Source: Pseudomonas sp. PDM04
GTDB lineage: Bacteria; Pseudomonadota; Gammaproteobacteria; Pseudomonadales; Pseudomonadaceae
NCBI RefSeq assembly: GCF_014851765.1
Contig: NZ_JACVAI010000009.1
Coordinates: forward strand, 220,912 to 284,911
Length of the DNA stretch: 64,000 nt
Direction: 5' to 3'
In this document: positions 49,049 to 57,606 of the stretch, piece by piece
Position numbering within the stretch: position 1 is the stretch's first letter
How the letters are laid out: the number at the start of each line of letters is the position of its first letter
Notes under the pieces: model-generated
Databases searched by the model: none
Seen by the model: the letters and a program-made list of their open reading frames with translations, nothing else
What the model was told of the DNA's origin: nothing
Position numbers and translations under genes: made by a program

Positions 49049-51478
49049 ATGAAGTCCAGGGCAAAATCCGGTTCGGTCAAACAGTGGTTGGGTGCTTCGG
49101 CACTGGGTATTTCGGCGTTGGCGTTGCTGCCGTTGAGCGTGGCACTGGCTGCCGAGTCCGGCGCGGCGCAACAGCAGGCGCAGTTTCGTTTCGCAATGGC
49201 CGCCAAACCGTTGCCCCAGGCCCTGAGCGACTTCAGCCGGATCACCGGCCTCAGCGTGGTCTACACCGATGAAGCCCCCTATGGTCTCACCGCACCGGCG
49301 GTCAGCGGGCAGATGAGTGCCGAACAGGCGCTGCAGCGTTTGCTCAGCGGTTCGAATTTCACCTTCCGCCGCACCGACGCCCACACCCTGGCACTGGAAC
49401 CGCTGCCGACCGCAGGCGCCTTGAACCTGGGCGCCACCACCATCACCTCGGTGATGGATCAATCCATGAGCTACCAGCCGCCACCCACCAGTTCGGTGAT
49501 GCGCTCCTCGGCCCTGCTCCAGGAAACGCCCCAGACCGTCAACGTGATCCCGGCCCAGGTCATCCGCGACCAGGCCCCGCGCAACCTCGACGATGCGCTG
49601 GCCAACGTCAGCGGCATCACCCAGGGCAACACGCTTGGCAGCACCCAGGACTCGGTGATGACCCGGGGGTTTGGCGACAACCGCAACGGTTCGATCATGC
49701 GCGACGGCATGCCGGTGGTGCAGGGGCGTGGCCTGAACGCCACGGTCGACCGGGTCGAAGTGCTCAAGGGGCCGGCCTCGTTGCTCTACGGCATCCAGGA
49801 CCCGGGCGGTGTGGTCAACATGGTCAGCAAGAAGCCTGAACTGCAGCAGTACAACGCCCTGACCCTGCGCGGCTCGACCTACGGCGACGGCAAGAACGGC
49901 AGCGGTGGCGGCCTCGACAGCACCGGCGCGCTGGGCGATTCCGGGTTGGCGTACCGCCTGGTGCTGGACCACGAGGACGAAGATTACTGGCGCAACTTCG
50001 GCACCCACCGCGAGTCCCTGGTGGCGCCTTCGCTGGCCTGGTTCGGCGAGCGCACCACGCTGTTGTTCGCCTACGAACACCGCGAATTCCTGACCCCGTT
50101 CGACCGTGGCACGCTGATCGACCCGCGTGACAACCATCCGCTGGACATCTCCCGCGACCGGCGGCTCGACGAGCCCTTCAACAACATGGAAGGGCGCTCG
50201 GACCTCTATCATTTCGAAGCCGATCACGAGCTCAACGACAACTGGAAGGCTCACCTGGGCTACAGCTGGAACCGTGAAACCTACGACGCCAGCCAGGTGC
50301 GCGTCACGGCCATCAACACCGACAAGGGCACGCTGACCCGCAGCATGGACGGCACCCAGAACGCGATCAGCACCGACCGCTTCACCACCGCCAGTTTCGA
50401 AGGCAAGGTCACTGCGCTGGGCATGCAACATGACCTGGTGTTCGGCATTGACGACGAGTACCGCAAGATCTATCGCGAGGACCTGATTCGCCAGAAGAGC
50501 CTGACCACCTTCAGCTACCTCAACCCGGTTTATGGTCGCGAAGTCGAAGGCACCACCGTCAGCCCGGCCGACAGCGCGCAGACCGACGAGCTGCGCAGCA
50601 ATTCAGCGTTCATGCAGGACTCCATCCACCTCACCGACCAATGGATTCTGGTCGCTGGCGGGCGTTTCCAGACCTATGACCAGTACGCGGGCAAGGGCGT
50701 GCCCTTCAAGGCCAACACCGACGGCAATGGCCAGAAGTGGGTGCCGCGTGCCGGCCTGGTCTATCGCTACACCGATGAACTGTCGTTCTACGGCAGCTAC
50801 ACCGAATCGTTCAAGCCCAACTCGACCATCGCTCCGCTCAGCGGCAGCAGCACGGTGCTCGACGGCAGCGTGGCGCCGGAAGAAGCCAAGTCCTGGGAGA
50901 TCGGCGCCAAGCTCGACATGCCGGGGCGCATCACGGGTAACGTCGCGCTGTTCGACATCAAGAAACGCAACGTGCTGGTGGCCAACTCCGAAGGCCCGGT
51001 AACGCTCTACAGTGCAGCGGGTGAAGTGCGCTCGCGTGGCCTGGAAGTGGATGTGTCCGGCCAGCTCAGCGACCGCTGGAGCCTGATCGGCAGCTATGCC
51101 TACACCGATGCCGAAGTCACCGAAGACCCGACCTACAAAGGTAAAGCGCTGCAGAACGTGGCAAAGAATTCCGGCTCGCTGTCGGCGGTCTACGACTTCG
51201 GCGCCCTCATTGGCGGCGATCAGTTGCGGGTCGGCGCGGGCGCGCGGTATGTCGGTGAACGGGCGGGTAACGCCGTGAATGATTTCGACCTGCCGAGCTA
51301 CACCGTGGCCGACGCGTTCGCCACCTACGAGACCAGACTCGAAGGGCAGAAGGTCAAGTTTCAGCTCAACGTGAAAAACCTGTTCGACCGTACTTACTAC
51401 ACGTCGGCGGCGAGTCGGTTCTTTGTGTCGATGGGGGATTCGCGGCAGGTGACGTTGTCCAGCACCTTGGAGTTCTGA
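49049..51478 (+). CDS. TonB-dependent siderophore receptor with STN domain
   Basis: 809 residues. Signal peptide, STN (QFRFAMAAKPLPQALSDFSR, GLSVVYTDEAPYGLTAPAVS), plug (TSSVMRSSALLQETPQTVNVIP, MTRGFGDNRNGSIMRDGMPV, VEVLKGPASLLYGIQDPGG), barrel with final LSSTLEF. Family is FpvA/FoxA/FhuE-like hydroxamate receptors. The STN domain shows that it signals to the FecR just upstream. Confidence 0.93.
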   Translation: MKSRAKSGSVKQWLGASALGISALALLPLSVALAAESGAAQQQAQFRFAMAAKPLPQALSDFSRITGLSVVYTDEAPYGLTAPAVSGQMSAEQALQRLLSGSNFTFRRTDAHTLALEPLPTAGALNLGATTITSVMDQSMSYQPPPTSSVMRSSALLQETPQTVNVIPAQVIRDQAPRNLDDALANVSGITQGNTLGSTQDSVMTRGFGDNRNGSIMRDGMPVVQGRGLNATVDRVEVLKGPASLLYGIQDPGGVVNMVSKKPELQQYNALTLRGSTYGDGKNGSGGGLDSTGALGDSGLAYRLVLDHEDEDYWRNFGTHRESLVAPSLAWFGERTTLLFAYEHREFLTPFDRGTLIDPRDNHPLDISRDRRLDEPFNNMEGRSDLYHFEADHELNDNWKAHLGYSWNRETYDASQVRVTAINTDKGTLTRSMDGTQNAISTDRFTTASFEGKVTALGMQHDLVFGIDDEYRKIYREDLIRQKSLTTFSYLNPVYGREVEGTTVSPADSAQTDELRSNSAFMQDSIHLTDQWILVAGGRFQTYDQYAGKGVPFKANTDGNGQKWVPRAGLVYRYTDELSFYGSYTESFKPNSTIAPLSGSSTVLDGSVAPEEAKSWEIGAKLDMPGRITGNVALFDIKKRNVLVANSEGPVTLYSAAGEVRSRGLEVDVSGQLSDRWSLIGSYAYTDAEVTEDPTYKGKALQNVAKNSGSLSAVYDFGALIGGDQLRVGAGARYVGERAGNAVNDFDLPSYTVADAFATYETRLEGQKVKFQLNVKNLFDRTYYTSAASRFFVSMGDSRQVTLSSTLEF

Positions 51479-51530
51479 TCCTGGACCGTGTCGCTTCTAT
51501 CGCGAGCAGGTCAGGCAGCTAAAAACTCAC

Positions 51531-52406
51531 TTAGCGCAAAAACGCCTGCCGATACTCCCCGGGCGTCCCACCCAGCACCTGGCGGAACCGGTTGGTGAAG
51601 TGACTGGCGCTGGCGAACCCGCAGGCCAGCGCGACCTCCCCCAGAGGCTGCGAAGTGCTGCGCAACAACTCCCGCGCCCGCTCCAGTCGCCGCGCCAGCA
51701 CATACTGGTGCGGCGGCAAGCCGAAGCTCTCGCGGAACATCCGCGCAAAGTGATATTCGGACAGCGCACACAACCCGGCCAGTTGCCCCAGGCTGATGGC
51801 CTCGGCCAATTGGTTGTCGATGAACTCCACCAATTGCCGGCGTTGATGCGCGGCCAATCCACCCTTGAGCCGCAGGCCGTCGCGCAGGCCCACTTGGCCG
51901 AGCAGGACGTGGCTGAGCATTTCGTGAGCCAGGCTGCTGGTGAGCAGGCGCTCGCCCGGCTCATCCCAATCGAGCGTGAGCATCTGGCGAAAGCGCCGGG
52001 CCTGCTGCGGGTCGTCGAGGAAGGTGCGCTCGCGCAACTGCAGCTCACGGGGCTCGCGATCCAGCAACGTGACGCAGCCAAGGGCGAACTGTTGCGCGCT
52101 GAAATACAGGTGGGCCAGGCGAATATGGCCGTTGATCACCCAGCCCGACTGGTGCTCGGCGGGCAGGATGCACAGCTTGTCCGGGCCGCCCTTGGTGCCG
52201 GGCTGGTCGCGGCGAAAGGTGCCGGTGCCGCCGGCGATGTAGCAGGACAGCGTGTGGTGGCCCGGCGCTTGGTACTCCTGGGCGTCGTGGTGGTTGCTCC
52301 ACAGGGCTGCAGCCATGCCGTCACCGAGCTCGGCGCTGTGCTCGAGGCGAGCATGGGGCGAGCGGTTGAGGGCTTGAAAGACTTGCAGTGATTCCAGTGC
52401 GGGCAT
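51531..52406 (-). CDS. AraC-family regulator
   Basis: 291 residues from ATG 52406 with GGAG upstream. An N-terminal cupin-like region is followed by a double HTH at ~190-285 (AISLGQLAGLCALSEYHFARMFRESFGLPPHQYVLARRLERARELL, LGEVALACGFASASHFTNRFRQVLG). Divergent from the DMT transporter, which is the most likely target. Confidence 0.9.
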   Translation of the reverse strand: MPALESLQVFQALNRSPHARLEHSAELGDGMAAALWSNHHDAQEYQAPGHHTLSCYIAGGTGTFRRDQPGTKGGPDKLCILPAEHQSGWVINGHIRLAHLYFSAQQFALGCVTLLDREPRELQLRERTFLDDPQQARRFRQMLTLDWDEPGERLLTSSLAHEMLSHVLLGQVGLRDGLRLKGGLAAHQRRQLVEFIDNQLAEAISLGQLAGLCALSEYHFARMFRESFGLPPHQYVLARRLERARELLRSTSQPLGEVALACGFASASHFTNRFRQVLGGTPGEYRQAFLR

Positions 52407-52542
52407 GATCTGTTCTCCAACGCCTTGCATCCTACTCCGTAGACGCCGGCCTGCCAGCCCGTGCGCCGACAAAAGCGCAAGTTTGTGCAAGTGCGAAGGC
52501 AACGGGCACGGGACACTGGAGGCCTATCGAGGAGTGTGTGCC

Positions 52543-53445
52543 ATGAACCTTTCGCTGTACCTGCTGACCGTGCTGATCTGGGGCACCACCTGGATTGCCC
52601 TGAAATGGCAATTGGGCGTGGTGGCCATACCGGTGTCGATCGTCTATCGCTTCGGCCTCGCCGCGCTGGTGCTGTTCGTCATGTTGCTGCTCAGTCGCAA
52701 GCTGCAAGTGATGAATCGGCGCGGGCACCTGATCTGCCTGGCGCAGGGGTTGTGCCTGTTCTGCCTCAACTTCATGTGTTTCCTGACCGCGAGCCAGTGG
52801 ATACCGAGCGGCCTGGTGGCGGTGGTGTTTTCCACGGCCACGCTGTGGAACGCCCTGAATGCGCGGGTGTTCTTCGGCCAGAAGATCGCGCGTAACGTGC
52901 TGTTGGGTGGCGCGTCGGGGCTGCTCGGGCTGGGGCTGCTGTTCTGGCCGGAACTGGTGGGCCACACCGCGAGCCCGCAGACCTTGCTCGGCCTGGGCCT
53001 GGCGCTGCTCGGCACGCTGTGCTTCTCGGCGGGCAACATGCTCTCGAGCCTGCAACAGAAGGCTGGCCTGAGGCCATTGACCACCAACGCCTGGGGCATG
53101 GCCTATGGCGCGGCGATGCTGTCGGTGTGGTGCCTGTTCAAGGGCATTCCCTTCGAGATGGAATGGAATGCGCGCTACATCGGCTCGTTGCTGTACCTGG
53201 TCATCCCCGGCTCGGTGATCGGTTTCACCGCCTACCTGACACTGGTCGGGCGCATGGGCCCCGAACGTGCCGCCTATTGCACGGTGCTGTTCCCGGTAGT
53301 GGCGCTCAATGTGTCGGCGTTCGCCGAAGGCTACCAGTGGACGGCCCCTGCGTTGGCCGGGCTGGTGCTGGTGATGCTGGGCAACGTGTTGGTGTTCCGG
53401 AAACCCGGTCCGCTAAGGGTGCCGGGCAACGGCAAGCTGGCGTGA
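52543..53445 (+). CDS. DMT/EamA-family transporter
   Basis: 300 residues from ATG 52543 (MNLSLYLLTVLIWGTTWIALKWQLG). Ten predicted membrane segments in two EamA repeats. Exports an unknown small metabolite. Starts 136 bases from the AraC gene on the opposite strand. Confidence 0.9.
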   Translation: MNLSLYLLTVLIWGTTWIALKWQLGVVAIPVSIVYRFGLAALVLFVMLLLSRKLQVMNRRGHLICLAQGLCLFCLNFMCFLTASQWIPSGLVAVVFSTATLWNALNARVFFGQKIARNVLLGGASGLLGLGLLFWPELVGHTASPQTLLGLGLALLGTLCFSAGNMLSSLQQKAGLRPLTTNAWGMAYGAAMLSVWCLFKGIPFEMEWNARYIGSLLYLVIPGSVIGFTAYLTLVGRMGPERAAYCTVLFPVVALNVSAFAEGYQWTAPALAGLVLVMLGNVLVFRKPGPLRVPGNGKLA

Positions 53446-53470
53446 ACATCGGCGGATCGAGCGCATTGAT

Positions 53471-53581
53471 TCAGCGTTCGATCCGCATCACCAGATAAAT
53501 CAATAGCGGCAGGATGAACACGACGATATGCCGAGCCCATTCCTTGTCATTCCAGTGTTTCGATTCATCCCTATTGAACAC
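53471..53581 (-). CDS. Possible small single-TM protein
   Basis: 36 codons from GTG 53581, or 63 from ATG 53662. The C-terminus (KEWARHIVVFILPLLIYLVMRIER) is one convincing membrane helix with charged ends. No good Shine-Dalgarno is seen. Confidence 0.35.
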   Translation of the reverse strand: MFNRDESKHWNDKEWARHIVVFILPLLIYLVMRIER

Positions 53582-53678
53582 GCGACGCCGATGACGTGAA
53601 AGCACACGTAGACTGCGGGCTGGACTGAATTGCAAGGTGTGCGACGGGGCAGACGCCGACAACGTCTGCCCGTGTTGA

Positions 53679-54653
53679 TCAGCCTTTCCAGACTTGCGGG
53701 TTCACCAGGTCCTGCGGGCGTTCACCCAACAGCGCGCTGCGCAGGTTGGCCAGGGCGCGATTGGCCATGGCTTCACGGGTTTCGTGGGTCGCCGAGCCGA
53801 TGTGCGGCAAGGTCACGGCGTTTTTCAGCTGGAACAGTGGCGATTCGCCGAGGGGTTCCTTCTCGTACACATCCAGGCCGGCGCCGCGAATCCGGTTGTT
53901 TTGCAGCGCCTCGATCAGCGCCGGTTCGTCCACCACCGGGCCACGGGCTATGTTGATCAGAATCGCGCTGGACTTCATCAGCGCCAGTTCGCGATGGCTG
54001 ATCAGATGCCGGGTCTTTTCGCTGAGCGGCACCACCAGGCAGACGAAATCGGCTTCGGCCAGCAACTCGTCAAGGCTGCGGAACTGCGCGCCGAGTTCCT
54101 GTTCCAGCGCGGTCTTGCGGCTGTTGCCGCTGTAGAGGATCGGCATGTTGAAGCCGAGTCGGCCGCGACGGGCAACGGCGGCGCCGATGTTGCCCATGCC
54201 GACGATGCCCAGGGTCTTGCCATGCACGTCGGTGCCGAACAGCGGGGCGCCGACCGAGGCCTGCCATTGGCCGGCCTTGGTCCAGGCATCCAGTTCAGCC
54301 ACGCGGCGGGCGCTGCTCATGAGCAGGGCGAAGGCCAGGTCGGCGGTACTTTCGGTGAGCACATCGGGCGTGTTGGTCAGCATGATCCCGCGTTCGTTGA
54401 AGTACGGGACGTCATAGTTGTCGTAGCCCACCGACACACTGGACACCACTTGCAGCTTGCTCGCGTTCTCCAGCTGCGCCCGGCCGAGCTTGCGGCCCAC
54501 GCCAATCAGGCCGTGGGCGTGGGGCAGGGCTTCATTGAATTGCGCATTGATGTCACCGGCCTTGGGGTTCGGCACGATGACCTCGAAGTCCTGCTTGAGG
54601 TGTTCGATCATTTCAGGCGAGATGCGGCTGAAGGCGAGGACGGTCTTTTTCAT
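53679..54653 (-). CDS. D-isomer 2-hydroxyacid dehydrogenase (GhrB/2-ketogluconate reductase-like)
   Basis: 324 residues. NAD(P)-binding GIVGMGNIGAAVARRG at about 149-164, catalytic Arg in INIARGPVVDE, Glu in GLDVYEKEPLGESPLF, and His in LPHIGSATHETRE. Substrates in this family include glyoxylate, hydroxypyruvate and 2-ketogluconate. Confidence 0.9.
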   Translation of the reverse strand: MKKTVLAFSRISPEMIEHLKQDFEVIVPNPKAGDINAQFNEALPHAHGLIGVGRKLGRAQLENASKLQVVSSVSVGYDNYDVPYFNERGIMLTNTPDVLTESTADLAFALLMSSARRVAELDAWTKAGQWQASVGAPLFGTDVHGKTLGIVGMGNIGAAVARRGRLGFNMPILYSGNSRKTALEQELGAQFRSLDELLAEADFVCLVVPLSEKTRHLISHRELALMKSSAILINIARGPVVDEPALIEALQNNRIRGAGLDVYEKEPLGESPLFQLKNAVTLPHIGSATHETREAMANRALANLRSALLGERPQDLVNPQVWKG

Positions 54654-54707
54654 GGGTGGCGGGCTCGTCGGGCATGGAGAATGCCAAGCACGCTAACATT
54701 CTTTCCC

Positions 54708-54809
54708 CTGTGGGAGCGAGCCTGCTCGCGATGAGCCCACTGACAACGCGCACGAGCAGACTGAAAGCGTCATCGTTGACGATCATCGCGAGCAGGCTCG
54801 CTCCCACAA
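54708..54809. repeat. REP pair (REPIN-like)
   Basis: ctgtgggagcgagcctgctc and its inverted partner gagcaggctcgctcccacaa, separated by about 55 bases. Confidence 0.9.
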
Positions 54810-54827
54810 GGGGGGGCGGGAGCGAAA

Positions 54828-55796
54828 TCAGGTGGCCAGTCGCGCGCCGCTCAGGCTTCCGCTCAGCTCATACGCCGCCAACTCTGCCTGATGCGCCGCG
54901 AGGATTTCCGGCAACGAACCACGCAGGTACTCGACCCAGGTCTTGATCTTCGCGTCCAGGTACTGGCGCGACGGGTAGATCGCATACAGGTTCAGTTCCT
55001 GCGAGCGGTAGTTGGGCATCATGCGCACCAGCGAGCCGTTGCGCAGTCCTTCAATCGCGGCGTACACCGGCAGCACGCCAACCCCCATGCCACTGATGAT
55101 CGCGGTCTTCATCGCGTCGGCGGAGTTCACCAGGAACGGCGAGCTGTTGATGGTGACTATCTCCTGGCCTTCCGGGCCGTCGAAGGCCCACTTCTCCAGT
55201 GGAATCACCGGGCTGACCAGGCGCAGGCAGGCATGGTTGAGCAGGTCGCTGGGCTTTTGCGCACAGCCGTTGGCTTTTACATAGGCTGGCGAGGCGCAGA
55301 CGATGCTGTAGGTGATGCCCAGGCGCTGGGAAACAAACCCCGAGTCCGGCAACTCGCTGGCCAGGACGATGGACACGTCGTAACCCTCGTCCAGCAGGTC
55401 CGGCACACGGTTGGCCAGGGTCAGGTCGAATGTCACGTCGGGATGCGTCTTGCGGTAGCGGGCGATGGCATCGATGACGAAGTGCTGACCGATACCGGTC
55501 ATGGTGTGCACCTTGAGCTGGCCGGCCGGGCGCGAATGGGCATCGCTGGCCTCGGCCTCGGCTTCTTCGACATACGCCAGGATCTGCTCGCAACGCAGCA
55601 GGTAACGCTTGCCGGCCTCGGTCAGGGCGATGCGCCGGGTGGTGCGGTTGAGCAGGCGGGTTTGCAGGTGGGCTTCCAGGTTGGAAACCGCGCGCGAGAC
55701 GTTGGCCGTCGTGGTATCGAGTTGTACGGCGGCAGCGGTGAAGCTGCCCGCTTCGGCCACGTAGCTGAAGGCGCGCATGTTTTGCAGGGTGTCCAT
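54828..55796 (-). CDS. LysR-family regulator divergent from aromatic-acid efflux operon
   Basis: 322 residues. HTH in NMRAFSYVAEAGSFTAAAVQLDTTTANVSRAVSNLEAHLQTRLLNRTTR. Divergent from the outer-membrane factor gene (gap 195 bases), like AaeR/AaeXAB, so it probably senses the aromatic or weak acid exported by that operon. Confidence 0.88.
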   Translation of the reverse strand: MDTLQNMRAFSYVAEAGSFTAAAVQLDTTTANVSRAVSNLEAHLQTRLLNRTTRRIALTEAGKRYLLRCEQILAYVEEAEAEASDAHSRPAGQLKVHTMTGIGQHFVIDAIARYRKTHPDVTFDLTLANRVPDLLDEGYDVSIVLASELPDSGFVSQRLGITYSIVCASPAYVKANGCAQKPSDLLNHACLRLVSPVIPLEKWAFDGPEGQEIVTINSSPFLVNSADAMKTAIISGMGVGVLPVYAAIEGLRNGSLVRMMPNYRSQELNLYAIYPSRQYLDAKIKTWVEYLRGSLPEILAAHQAELAAYELSGSLSGARLAT

Positions 55797-55991
55797 GGAG
55801 TGCTCTCGGGTGCGATGGCAAATTGTGACACGAAGTTTCAGGGTCTGAGACCCCCGACTTAGGGATTATCGCGCGAACGGTAATAAAGATTCACAGGAAT
55901 TCCAGCTTATCGCCGTCCGAGGCCACCCCTAGAATTACGCCGTCCCGCCCTCCGCCCTCGTGCCTCTCCCTATTTTCAGGAAATTGCAGCA

Positions 55992-57491
55992 GTGCCGCGT
56001 CGCATTAAAGGAGCGTTTCAGACGCTCAGTGTTCTGGCTTTAACCCTGGCAATCAGCGGCTGCATCGGAACCGGAGGCATTGCCCCGCAAGGCAAGGCAC
56101 TGGAAGCCAATTCTCTGGCCACCGACGAAGCGATCCAGAGCGCCGCGCAAGACGCCAACTGGCCCTCGACGCAATGGTGGCAAGCCTACGGCGACCCGCA
56201 ACTGAACCACTGGATCGACCGTGCGTTGCAAGGCAGTCCGACCATGGCGATGGCGGCGGCGCGGGTACGCCAGGCCAAAGCCATGGCCGGCATCGCCGAG
56301 TCGGCCGAGTCGCTGCAGATCAATGGCGAGTCGACCCTCAAACGCCACAACTGGCCCACCGACCCGTTCTACGGGCCTGGCGACCTGGCCAACACCACGA
56401 CCTGGGACAACAACGCCGCGCTGGGCTTCAGCTACACCCTCGACCTGTGGGGCCGCGAAAGCAACAGCACCGAGCGTGCCGTCGACCTGGCGCACATGAG
56501 CGCCGCCGAGGCGCGCCAGGCCCAGCTCGAGTTGCAGAACAACATCGTGCGCGCCTACATCGAACTGTCGCTGCACTACGCACAGCGCGACATCGTGGCG
56601 GCGACCCTGCAACAGCAACAGCAGATCCTCGACCTGGCACAAAAACGCCTCGACGGCGGCATTGGTACGCACTTCGAGGTCAGCCAGGCCGAGACGCCAT
56701 TGCCGGAAACCCATCGCCAGCTCGACGCGCTCGACGAAGAAATCGCCCTGAGCCGCAATCAACTGGCGGCCCTGGCGGGCCTTGGCCCGGGTGAGGGGGC
56801 GCCGTTGCAGCGACCGACGCTGATCCTGGGCGCGCCATTGAAACTACCGTCGTCGTTGCCGGCGCAATTGCTCGGCCAACGCCCGGACGTGGTCGCCAGT
56901 CGCTGGCAAGTGGCGGCGCAGGCCCGTGGCATCGACGTCGCGCACGCCGGTTTCTACCCCAACGTCGATCTGGTCGGCAGCCTCGGCTACATGGCCACCG
57001 GTGGCGGTGCACTGGAGTTCCTGACGGGCAGGAAACTCAACTACAGCGTCGGCCCGGCGATCTCGTTGCCGATTTTCGACGGTGGCCGCCTGCGTGCCGA
57101 ACTGGGCGAAGCGTCCGCCGGGTATGACATCGCCGTGGCCAGGTACAACCAGACACTGGTCAATGCGTTGAAGAACATTTCCGATCAATTGATTCGCCGC
57201 GAATCCATGGACAAGCAGCAGGCCTTCGCCGCCGAGTCCGTCGCCACCGCGCAGAAAACCTACGACATCGCGATGATCGCCTACCAACGCGGGCTCACCG
57301 ATTACCTCAACGTGCTCAACGCCCAGACCCTGCTGTTCAAGCAGCAACAGGTCCAGCAGCAGGTCCAGGCCGCGCGCCTCAGCGCCCATGCCGAGCTGGT
57401 GACGGCGCTCGGCGGCGGGCTGGGCGCGGGCAATGATGTGCCCAAGGACAGTCGGACGCTGCCCCCGAAAAAACCGGCCATGCTCAAATGA
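55992..57491 (+). CDS. Outer-membrane efflux lipoprotein (OprM/NodT family)
   Basis: 499 residues starting at GTG 55992. Signal peptide with lipobox LAISGC near residue 23, then two OEP repeats (e.g. WWQAYGDPQLNHWIDRALQGSPTM). Forms the trimeric outer-membrane channel. First gene of the efflux operon. Confidence 0.93.
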   Translation: MPRRIKGAFQTLSVLALTLAISGCIGTGGIAPQGKALEANSLATDEAIQSAAQDANWPSTQWWQAYGDPQLNHWIDRALQGSPTMAMAAARVRQAKAMAGIAESAESLQINGESTLKRHNWPTDPFYGPGDLANTTTWDNNAALGFSYTLDLWGRESNSTERAVDLAHMSAAEARQAQLELQNNIVRAYIELSLHYAQRDIVAATLQQQQQILDLAQKRLDGGIGTHFEVSQAETPLPETHRQLDALDEEIALSRNQLAALAGLGPGEGAPLQRPTLILGAPLKLPSSLPAQLLGQRPDVVASRWQVAAQARGIDVAHAGFYPNVDLVGSLGYMATGGGALEFLTGRKLNYSVGPAISLPIFDGGRLRAELGEASAGYDIAVARYNQTLVNALKNISDQLIRRESMDKQQAFAAESVATAQKTYDIAMIAYQRGLTDYLNVLNAQTLLFKQQQVQQQVQAARLSAHAELVTALGGGLGAGNDVPKDSRTLPPKKPAMLK

Positions 57492-57504
57492 ACATCGTAT
57501 CCAG

Positions 57505-57596
57505 GGTGGGAGCGAGCCTGCGCGCGACAGCGGCCTGTCCGCCAATGCACATCTCGCCTGACACACCGCCATCGCGAGCCGGCTCGCTCCCACAGG
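57505..57596. repeat. REP pair, inside the efflux operon
   Basis: gtgggagcgagcctgcgcgcgac on the left, slightly diverged, and tcgcgagccggctcgctcccaca on the right. It lies between the OMF and FUSC genes. Confidence 0.85.
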
Positions 57597-57606
57597 GGGC
57601 GGCTCG

